Below, in pieces: positions 1 to 5,326 of a DNA stretch of 6,614 bases. A model generated the notes under the pieces. It was not told where the DNA came from. It saw only the letters and a program-made list of their open reading frames with translations, and did no database searches. The position numbers and the translations under genes are program-made. Numbering within the stretch: position 1 is the stretch's first letter; the number at the start of each line of letters is the position of its first letter. Origin of the DNA: JASEJA01 sp038872535 (GTDB lineage Archaea; Thermoproteota; Bathyarchaeia; Bathyarchaeales; Bathycorpusculaceae); assembly GCA_038872535.1 (NCBI GenBank), contig JAVZJY010000054.1:1-6614 (forward strand). Reading direction: 5' to 3'.

Positions 1-617
1 CAATAGAAGGAATAATTTTAGGTCCAAAAGTAGGATTTATGGCTGCGTTATTTGGATCCTCAATTGCACGAATGATTAAGCCAGATGATTTTTGGATGTT
101 CGGCATAATAGCCGAACCAATAAGCGTCCTAGTTGCTGGTTTGCTAGCCAAAACAAAATGGAAACCAGTTTTAGGGTTATACGTAATAACTTTGTCAGCC
201 TATTTCCTACATCCTTATGGAAACCCTTTTGGACAAGGTCTTCCACTATGGACAATTCTCGATGTGATTTTTGCGTTTTTCCTCATTTATCCAGCAGCCA
301 AGTTTGGTGGAAATTTGTTTGATATGAATTTTAAGCGTCTGCCTATTAAGTTAGTTTTGATTTCTTTTGTCTGTATAGCCACAGATTCGCTTATTAGAAT
401 CTTCCTTCTGGTTCCATGCGGATTATACACTTTGTTTACGTATTTTAGTACCTTTGAAGGTCTTTACGGCATTTTTGTTGAAGCCGCAGTTGCTTCTTAC
501 ATTGAGGATTTGATTGTGGTTATTGTGTCATTTATCGTAGGCGTACCTTTGGTCGTGAGCGTGTTAAAGTTTAAATTGTTGGAAGAGAGAAACCAAAAAA
601 TGAGGCATGCTAAGTAA
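1..617 (+). CDS. Polytopic membrane protein, ECF-transporter S-component-like (5' end outside window)
   Basis: The frame is open from the left edge: twelve codons precede the first in-window ATG at 39 and continue the same hydrophobic pattern, so that ATG is probably internal and about 204 residues of a longer protein are visible. The visible start, with its EGIILGPKVGFMAALFGS stretch, is the glycine-rich helix pattern common in substrate-binding (S) subunits of energy-coupling-factor vitamin or metal importers. About five further hydrophobic segments follow, then a short basic tail (KFKLLEERNQKMRHAK). Inference: a membrane importer subunit, substrate unknown. No ATPase or T-component partner is visible, though solitary S genes sharing a common ECF module are known in this class. 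It could instead be another small polytopic membrane protein. It ends in TAA one base before the convergent DUF3096-like gene. Confidence 0.6.
   Translation, partial: IEGIILGPKVGFMAALFGSSIARMIKPDDFWMFGIIAEPISVLVAGLLAKTKWKPVLGLYVITLSAYFLHPYGNPFGQGLPLWTILDVIFAFFLIYPAAKFGGNLFDMNFKRLPIKLVLISFVCIATDSLIRIFLLVPCGLYTLFTYFSTFEGLYGIFVEAAVASYIEDLIVVIVSFIVGVPLVVSVLKFKLLEERNQKMRHAK
595..600 (-). terminator. Possible T-tract terminator for the small membrane protein gene
   Basis: Read on the minus strand, six consecutive T residues lie about 18 bases beyond the TAA at 619. Archaeal RNA polymerase often terminates on oligo-T without a hairpin. The tract lies inside the coding end of the convergent gene, so it may be chance lysine/glutamine codon use. 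Confidence 0.25.
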
Positions 618-618
618 T

Positions 619-837
619 TTATTGTGTTGGTGAAGGCGCTGGTTGTTGTCTTCGAAGTTCTAAATATTCTGTTAGCAGCAGAACACCTTCTATTATTAGG
701 AAAATGCCTATTATGATTCCAATAAGGGCTGGTATGACTATCACGAGGATGCCGAAGATTATGCAGAGAATAGCCAGAACAGGCTTGGAAACTGTTATGC
801 CAATTTTCTTTAATCCTTTTTCAACAATTTCTGTCAT
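619..837 (-). CDS. Small two-helix membrane protein, DUF3096-like
   Basis: A 72-residue protein: a short amphipathic N-terminus (about residues 1-17), then two adjacent hydrophobic helices (about 18-35 and 37-56) joined at an IPALIG turn, ending in ELRRQQ and a proline-rich tail. The run from KPVLAILCIIFGILV through IPALIG to FLIIEGVLLL follows the DUF3096 pattern (small archaeal and bacterial membrane proteins with a helix, a proline/glycine turn, then a helix). Function is unknown for that family. The ATG at 837 is the only usable start, because an in-frame TAA lies five codons upstream. GGGGATGA sits just upstream (845-852 on the plus strand) and may serve as a weak ribosome-binding site. 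It diverges from the Mtd gene and converges on the S-component-like gene with a one-base gap. Confidence 0.75.
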   Translation of the reverse strand: MTEIVEKGLKKIGITVSKPVLAILCIIFGILVIVIPALIGIIIGIFLIIEGVLLLTEYLELRRQQPAPSPTQ

Positions 838-874
838 TTTATGTTCATCCCCTTACACATAGGTTTAGTCGTTA

Positions 875-883
875 ATATTTAAG
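875..883 (-). promoter_or_regulatory. TATA-like box of the DUF3096-like gene
   Basis: On the minus strand this reads CTTAAATAT, centred about 42 bases before the ATG at 837. A start site 25-27 bases downstream would give a leader of roughly 15 bases that just includes GGGGATGA. The spacing is right for an archaeal TBP/TFB promoter, but any AT-rich gap can yield such a match. Confidence 0.45.
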
Positions 884-906
884 GCATTCGCAGTCCATGC
901 CGCATG
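883..906. repeat. Small overlapping palindromes between two divergent promoters
   Basis: Two overlapping dyads are visible: GGCAT (883-887) with ATGCC (897-901) separated by nine bases, and CATGC (896-900) with GCATG (902-906) around a single C. Together they fill most of the space between the two opposed TATA-like boxes, where a regulator binding as a dimer could touch both promoters. The arms are only five bases long, so this could be chance. Confidence 0.25.
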
Positions 907-914
907 CAATGGCA

Positions 915-924
915 ATTTTTAAAC
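915..924 (+). promoter_or_regulatory. TATA-like box of the mtd-ftr operon
   Basis: ATTTTTAAAC is centred about 41 bases before the TTG start at 961, preceded by GGCA. An archaeal start site 25-27 bases downstream would fall near 945, leaving a leader of about 15 bases that carries the GAGGT ribosome-binding site. It mirrors the spacing of the divergent gene's box. Confidence 0.5.
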
Positions 925-949
925 GTTAAAACAATAATAATAGGCTAAA

Positions 950-954
950 GAGGT
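950..954 (+). promoter_or_regulatory. Ribosome-binding site fixing the TTG start of mtd
   Basis: GAGGT matches the archaeal Shine-Dalgarno core (GGAGGTGA) and is six bases before TTG at 961. This supports the non-AUG start over any internal ATG, the first of which would be deep inside the conserved N-terminal domain. Confidence 0.65.
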
Positions 955-960
955 TTAAAA

Positions 961-1926
961 TTGCCAGAACAACAATTTAAAAAAGTGTTTATTTTTTTGG
1001 ACACGGACAAGCATGCAAGCCCTTTTGACATATTGACAACAATAGACATATTCCCCGACGCTCAAATATTGAAATATGAAGATGTAACGGTGGAAGATGC
1101 TGAAAAAATAGTTTATGACGCCATGTTTCCGAGAGGCCCAGAAGGCGCAAAACACACAAAAATTTTCATTAACGGACGAGACTTTAAACGAGTAAACGAA
1201 ATTTTGGAAAGAGCCAAAAAATGCATGTTTCCGCCCTTTGAAGTTTCAATAATAGTCGACCCAAGAGGAGCCTACACAACGGCAAGTGCTGCTGTTGCAA
1301 AAACCACGGAGCTTTCAATTAAAAAAGGGTTTGGCATATTGGAGAATAAGATTGTTGCAGTGTTGGCTGGAACTGGACCAGTGGGGCAAACTGCTGCAAG
1401 ACTCTACGCTTCTGAAAAGGCTAAGGTGATTATTACTTCCCGCGACCTTCAAAAGGCATCATCCCTGGCAACAAAAATAAATGAAGAGTTTGGAGAAGAA
1501 AAAGTTCAAGGCATGGAAGCGCAAACCCCAGACGAAATTGGAAAAGCCATCCAAAACGCAGAAATAGTTCTCTCTGCCGGAGCTGCCGGAACCCAACTTC
1601 TTCCATTAAATGCGCTTAAAAAATATGGAAAGAACTGTAAAATTGTAGCTGACATTAACGCCATTCCACCATTAGGAGTTGAGGGATTAAAATCAAACGC
1701 TGAAGGCGAAGAAATCTTACCAAACATTTTTGGAATAGGCGCATTAGCCATAGGGAAACTCAAAAACAAAATTGAAATCGAACTAATCAAAAAGGCTGCG
1801 GAAGAACCAAAGGGAATATTTGACTATAAGTCAGCTCATGAAATAGCCAAAAAAATAATATCTAAAAAGATTGAAGAGAAAAAGACGCTCAGAATAGAAG
1901 CAGAAAAACAATGGCTACCATCCTAA
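961..1926 (+). CDS. mtdB: NAD(P)-dependent methylene-tetrahydromethanopterin dehydrogenase, MtdA/MtdB family
   Basis: Interconverts methylene-H4MPT and methenyl-H4MPT with a nicotinamide cofactor in the cytoplasm. The 321 residues follow the MtdA/MtdB plan. The N-terminal pterin-binding domain (about 1-115) has FLDTD at 12-16, PRGPEGAKHT at 57-66 and PPFEVS...GAYTTASAA at 91-111. The Rossmann domain has the dinucleotide loop AGTGPVG at 136-142, SAGAAG at 205-210, IPPLGVEG at 235-242 and the conserved FGIGALAIGKLKNK at 257-270. S160-R161 at the end of the second strand occupies the position of the arginine that contacts the NADP phosphate in MtdA, suggesting NADP(H) use. It is not the F420-dependent archaeal Mtd, which is an unrelated family. 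Start is TTG with GAGGT six bases upstream. A lysine-rich tail (about 295-321) extends beyond the usual 285-300 residues. It precedes ftr by 28 bases, probably as one operon. The choice between mtdA- and mtdB-like is not settled; pairing with an H4MPT gene favours mtdB. Confidence 0.9.
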   Translation: MPEQQFKKVFIFLDTDKHASPFDILTTIDIFPDAQILKYEDVTVEDAEKIVYDAMFPRGPEGAKHTKIFINGRDFKRVNEILERAKKCMFPPFEVSIIVDPRGAYTTASAAVAKTTELSIKKGFGILENKIVAVLAGTGPVGQTAARLYASEKAKVIITSRDLQKASSLATKINEEFGEEKVQGMEAQTPDEIGKAIQNAEIVLSAGAAGTQLLPLNALKKYGKNCKIVADINAIPPLGVEGLKSNAEGEEILPNIFGIGALAIGKLKNKIEIELIKKAAEEPKGIFDYKSAHEIAKKIISKKIEEKKTLRIEAEKQWLPS

Positions 1927-1944
1927 AAGACGATTATAAACTTA

Positions 1945-1948
1945 GAGG
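1945..1948 (+). promoter_or_regulatory. Ribosome-binding site of ftr
   Basis: GAGG within TTAGAGGGATGCT is six bases before the ATG at 1955. A nearer ATG at 1950 overlaps the purine run but is in another frame, so 1955 is the start. Confidence 0.6.
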
Positions 1949-1954
1949 GATGCT

Positions 1955-2887
1955 ATGAACGAAAAAACATTCCCCTACAAAACAGAAAACGGAAACATCA
2001 CCGAAATTGTCGACACCTTCGCCGAAATGTTTCCAATGTGGGCTGGAAGAGTGCTCATCACAGCTGACAGCGAAAAATGGGCTTTAACAGCAGCTTCTGT
2101 CGCCACTGGACTCGCAACAAGCGTTATTATGTCGCCCGCAGAAGCTGGAATAGAAAGCACAGTGCCACCTGAAAAAACTCCCGACAATCGTGTTGGCGTT
2201 TTAATACAAATTTACAATCGCAGCAGGTTTGAATTGAAGAATCAAATGATACTACGCATAGGACAATGCATAATGACATGTCCGACAACATCCGCCTTTG
2301 ACGCTATGCCAAATGCAAAAAGAAAATTGAAGGTTGGCAGAAGCCTAAGGTTGTTCGGCGACGGTTTCCAAAGAAAAGAAATTGTTGGGAACCGGAAGGG
2401 GTGGAAGATTCCAGTGATGGAAGGCAACTTCTTTGTAGAAGACTCCTTCGGTGCAGCAGAAGCCATAGCTGGAGGAAACTTCCTAATCTTAGCCAAAGAC
2501 AAACTTTCAGGACTTAAGGCAGCAGAGGAAGCAGTGGAAGCCATAAAAAACAAGGCAAGCGAAGTTATACTGCCATTCCCAGGTGGAATCTGCCGCTCAG
2601 GGTCCAAAGCCGGTTCATTAAAGTATAAGCTTAAGGCTTCGACAAACCATCCATTCTGTCCAGGATTAAAAGCGTTAGTGCAAGATTCGCAAGTGCCGGA
2701 AAACGTGAACTGCGTCTACGAGATAGTTATCAATGGCTTAACCATTGAAGCTGTTAAGAAGGCTATGGGTGAGGGTTTAAGAGCCGCTGCAAGCGTTCCA
2801 GGCGTTGTTAGAATTTCAGCTGGAAATTATGGTGGAAAATTGGGTCCATACAAGGCATTTTTAAAAGAAGTTTTAGAAGTAACCTAA
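1955..2887 (+). CDS. ftr: Formylmethanofuran:tetrahydromethanopterin N-formyltransferase
   Basis: Transfers the formyl group between formylmethanofuran and the N5 of tetrahydromethanopterin (EC 2.3.1.101), a soluble step of the archaeal C1 pathway. The match to methanogen Ftr runs the full length: DTFAE at 20-24, SPAEAGIE at 60-67, RIGQC at 101-105, PTTSAFDAMP at 110-119, FGDGFQ at 134-139, VEDSFG at 161-166, AGGNF at 172-176, PFPGGICRSGSKAGS at 207-221, CVYEIVINGL at 243-252 and SAGNYGGKLG at 288-297. E246, in the CVYEIVING segment, corresponds to a conserved glutamate proposed to act in catalysis in the methanogen enzyme. At 310 residues it is slightly longer than the usual 297 or so, with about 13 extra residues at the N-terminus. 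It follows mtd by 28 bases with its own GAGG site. Mch, which acts between these two enzymes, is absent from the window. Confidence 0.96.
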   Translation: MNEKTFPYKTENGNITEIVDTFAEMFPMWAGRVLITADSEKWALTAASVATGLATSVIMSPAEAGIESTVPPEKTPDNRVGVLIQIYNRSRFELKNQMILRIGQCIMTCPTTSAFDAMPNAKRKLKVGRSLRLFGDGFQRKEIVGNRKGWKIPVMEGNFFVEDSFGAAEAIAGGNFLILAKDKLSGLKAAEEAVEAIKNKASEVILPFPGGICRSGSKAGSLKYKLKASTNHPFCPGLKALVQDSQVPENVNCVYEIVINGLTIEAVKKAMGEGLRAAASVPGVVRISAGNYGGKLGPYKAFLKEVLEVT

Positions 2888-2896
2888 TCCTAAACT

Positions 2897-2906
2897 CTTA
2901 TTTAAT
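2897..2906 (+). promoter_or_regulatory. TATA-like box upstream of the aRF1 gene
   Basis: CTTATTTAAT lies about 50 bases before the TTG at 2951 in the 63-base gap after ftr. Transcription would begin near 2927 with a leader of roughly 23 bases. This would separate aRF1 from the C1 operon, although no clear T-tract terminator follows ftr, so read-in is also possible. Confidence 0.35.
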
Positions 2907-2950
2907 GCCATGTTAAGTAGCTTTACGGCTAAAATCACAGTGAAAACAAA

Positions 2951-4216
2951 TTGAGCAGCAAAAAAAGAACATCCCTTGAACTGTTCAGGTTAAAAAAGAC
3001 ATTGAACATGCTAGCCAGCAAAGAGGGACGGGGAACAGAGCTTATTTCGCTTTATGTTCCGCCTGGAAAACAAATAAGCGAAGTCATGAACATGCTAAGA
3101 GACGAATACGGCACAGCATCCAACATAAAATCCACAACAACACGCAAAAACGTTCAAGACGCCATCGTGAAAACCCAACAACGCCTCAAACTGTTCAAAG
3201 AAACCCCAGAAAATGGACTTGTAATTTTCTGCGGTGCAGTTCCCCAAAACGGAGCTGGAAGTGAAAGAATCGAAACTTACGTGATTATACCGCCAGAGCC
3301 CATAAACATTTACCTTTACAGATGCGATTCGCGTTTTCACACTGAGCATTTGCAAGAGCTTTTGAGGGAAAAGGAATGTTATGGAATACTCCTCATAGAC
3401 TCTTCAGCTGCCACCCTTGCCACCCTTCAAGGCAGAAGACTTGAAATAGTTAGGCAAATAACGTCTGGCGTGCCTGGAAAAACCCGCGCTGGAGGGCAAT
3501 CAGCCAGAAGATTTGAACGCCTAAGAGAAATGCGCCTTCAAGAATACTTTAGGCGAGTTGGCGAACATGCAAACGAGACATTTCTGCCAATTGAAAACTT
3601 GAAGGGTTTGATAATTGCTGGACCAGGACCAACAAAATACGACTTCGAAAAAGGCGATTACTTGAATTATATGTTAAAAGAGAAGGTTTTGGACACTGTT
3701 GACACGGCTTACGTGGATGAGCAGGGCGTAAAGGAAGTTGTTGATAAGGCTCCGGAAATAATGCGGAAAGTGCGTTACATAGAAGAAAAACAAGTAATGC
3801 AACAGTTCCTATACGAGATTGGACACGATACGGGAATGGCAACATACGGCGAACAAGAAGTCAGAAAGGCTTTAGAAGCTGGCGCCGTTAGAACTTTGCT
3901 GCTTTCTGAAGGACTTGACATAGTGAGAGTTAAGGTGAAATGCAATGCTTGCGGTTATGAAGAAGAACAAACAATGAAAAGCCAAATGCTAACAAGTTTT
4001 GAGCAGAACCTTTATGGAAAACCTTGTCCAAAATGCAAATCCCCAGCCCTACAAATACTGGAAACACAGGAGCTTATAGAAAATTTCGCTCAGCTGGCGG
4101 AATACACGAACACTGAAGTTGAAATGATATCCGGCGAGACGGAAGAGGGACAAATGCTTAAGAATTCCTTTGGCGGAATAGCAGCAATCCTTCGGTTCAA
4201 ACTGCAAAACGAGTAG
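2951..4216 (+). CDS. prf1: Archaeal peptide chain release factor 1 (aRF1)
   Basis: Recognises all three stop codons in the ribosomal A site and triggers peptidyl-tRNA hydrolysis, working with the GTPase aEF1A and then ABCE1. The 421 residues show every hallmark. The decoding domain has ASNIKS at 56-61 and the YRCDSRF (YxCxxxF) motif at 123-129. The catalytic loop is RAGGQSARRF at 179-188, with GGQ at 181-183. The C-terminal domain has a zinc knuckle of C331, C334, C359 and C362, and ends in the conserved GQMLKNSFGGIAAILRF. The TTG start is the only candidate that keeps the N-terminal helix: an in-frame TAA lies at 2930-2932 and the first ATG is residue 20. There is no strong Shine-Dalgarno sequence; only AGTGA at 2939-2943 is near. 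The gene ends in TAG, unlike every other gene here. Confidence 0.98.
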   Translation: MSSKKRTSLELFRLKKTLNMLASKEGRGTELISLYVPPGKQISEVMNMLRDEYGTASNIKSTTTRKNVQDAIVKTQQRLKLFKETPENGLVIFCGAVPQNGAGSERIETYVIIPPEPINIYLYRCDSRFHTEHLQELLREKECYGILLIDSSAATLATLQGRRLEIVRQITSGVPGKTRAGGQSARRFERLREMRLQEYFRRVGEHANETFLPIENLKGLIIAGPGPTKYDFEKGDYLNYMLKEKVLDTVDTAYVDEQGVKEVVDKAPEIMRKVRYIEEKQVMQQFLYEIGHDTGMATYGEQEVRKALEAGAVRTLLLSEGLDIVRVKVKCNACGYEEEQTMKSQMLTSFEQNLYGKPCPKCKSPALQILETQELIENFAQLAEYTNTEVEMISGETEEGQMLKNSFGGIAAILRFKLQNE

Positions 4217-4230
4217 GCGCCTCTCATGAG
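4211..4230 (+). other. aRF1 stop / aminotransferase start junction with in-frame UAG and overlapping dyads
   Basis: The TAG at 4214-4216 is followed by GCG, CCT and CTC, then the ATG at 4226, all in the aRF1 frame. AGGCGCCT (4215-4222) and CTCATGAG (4223-4230) are perfect eight-base palindromes. GAG (4211-4213) can pair with CTC (4223-4225), and AG (4215-4216) with CU (4221-4222), giving a small stem with a bulged U in the stop codon and a GCGC loop. No Shine-Dalgarno sequence precedes the ATG, so the second gene is probably translated by coupling. Confidence 0.45.
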
Positions 4231-5326
4231 ATATTACTCTTTATATTTAGATTGGTACAATCACGTTCCAAACCTAAAATATGACTTTCGCTCCAGTGGA
4301 ATACTTCCTTTCAAGCATAACTTAATGTTGGGAGAAGTTGATTTGAACGTTAATTATACGCCTCATTTGTCAAACCTTTTAGCTAAAAGGTATTATGTAA
4401 AGCCTGAAAATGTTTTCCTTTCCGGCGATGGAGCTTCAGGTCAAAATTCACGGATAATTCAGTATATAGCGGAAAAAGACAAAAAGAAAAGAGAGGCGGT
4501 AGTGGAATATCCAACATATGAACCCTTACTACGCCAAGCACAAGAACATTTTCCGCGCATAAAAAGGCTGGAAAGAAAAGAGAAAGAATCATTTAAACTG
4601 GATGCGGATGCACTGCGAAGAGTTGTTTCAGAAAAGACTGGACTACTTGTTTTAACGAACCCTCACGCTCCAAGCGGAGCAATCGCCCAAAAAAGCGAAC
4701 TTAAAGAGATAATGACTGTTGCCAACGAATACGGGTTTTACGTTCTATGCGATGAAATATATGCAGAATTCGAAAGAGATACAATACCCACAGTCTTCTC
4801 CGTTGACGAAGAATTAGGCATAGTTACAACCAGTTTTACCAAAGCCTATGGTTTAGGAGGATTAAAACTTGGCGTAGCCTTGGCAAATAAGAACATTGTA
4901 GACGGCTTATACGCAGACTCAATGAGTACCGCTGGAGGGGCTTCAAACATAGTCCAACTTATCGCAGTAGAGCTATTAACTAAGGATAGAGAGATTCTTG
5001 AAAAGCACAAAGAGAAATGGATAAGCCTCAAAAAAGAAACAGAAGAGTGGCTGAACGAAAAGGGTTTTGAATTTTCTCCAAACAAAATTAGCGTAACCTA
5101 TTGGGTGAAAACACCGATAAAAGACACTTACACATGGATAAACAAATACACGATACCTCACTATAGTTTAGCATCTGTGCCCGGAACATTCTTTCTCTTC
5201 AAAAACAACTATAAACTGGTGAAGTCAAACATGATAAGGCTTGGTCTTGGCAACCTAAACCCATACAATCCAATCCTCCGAGAAGCTTTGGAAAAACTCG
5301 AAAAAGCCATAAAAAGGTACTGTTAA
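4226..5326 (+). CDS. Class I/II (fold-type I) pyridoxal-phosphate aminotransferase, substrate unknown
   Basis: A 366-residue enzyme of the aspartate/aromatic aminotransferase superfamily. The cofactor site is complete: SGDGASG at 66-72 corresponds to the phosphate-contacting loop, YPTYEP at 95-100 to the aromatic stacking region, NPHAPSG at 145-151 is a variant of NPxNPTG with N145, D176 and Y179 sit in CDEIYAEF, and K206 in TSFTKAYGLGGLKLG is the Schiff-base lysine. R338 in MIRLGLGN should bind the substrate carboxylate. Where most relatives have arginine in the P-G-L-R-x-G motif, this protein has K214. The N-terminus is short compared with the usual 390 or so residues. Substrate cannot be assigned; aspartate, aromatic or other amino acids are all possible. 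It follows aRF1 by nine bases without a ribosome-binding site, suggesting co-transcription and translational coupling, and its stop overlaps that of topoisomerase IB. Confidence 0.92.
   Translation: MRYYSLYLDWYNHVPNLKYDFRSSGILPFKHNLMLGEVDLNVNYTPHLSNLLAKRYYVKPENVFLSGDGASGQNSRIIQYIAEKDKKKREAVVEYPTYEPLLRQAQEHFPRIKRLERKEKESFKLDADALRRVVSEKTGLLVLTNPHAPSGAIAQKSELKEIMTVANEYGFYVLCDEIYAEFERDTIPTVFSVDEELGIVTTSFTKAYGLGGLKLGVALANKNIVDGLYADSMSTAGGASNIVQLIAVELLTKDREILEKHKEKWISLKKETEEWLNEKGFEFSPNKISVTYWVKTPIKDTYTWINKYTIPHYSLASVPGTFFLFKNNYKLVKSNMIRLGLGNLNPYNPILREALEKLEKAIKRYC

Noticed and set aside
92..322. 76-codon alternative plus-strand frame inside the membrane protein gene
   Set aside because: Overlaps a clearly hydrophobic, patterned coding frame; its translation is a low-complexity mix with no family resemblance.
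1506..1790. 94-codon open frame on the minus strand inside mtd
   Set aside because: Antisense shadow of a strongly conserved coding region; no start context and no recognisable motif.
2242..2607. 121-codon open frame on the minus strand inside ftr
   Set aside because: Antisense to conserved Ftr motifs; composition (S, P, A rich) is what the reverse of that sequence gives.
2918..2931. Small hairpin TAGC-TTTACG-GCTA before the aRF1 start, considered as a terminator or leader element
   Set aside because: Only four or five base pairs, with no following T-tract; too weak to separate from chance.
2888..2950. Gap between ftr and aRF1 examined for a tRNA or small RNA
   Set aside because: 63 bases with no cloverleaf, no C/D box pair and no kink-turn pattern; only a possible promoter.
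3549..3845. 98-codon open frame on the minus strand inside the aRF1 gene
   Set aside because: Shadow frame antisense to the release factor, without a ribosome-binding site or conserved pattern.
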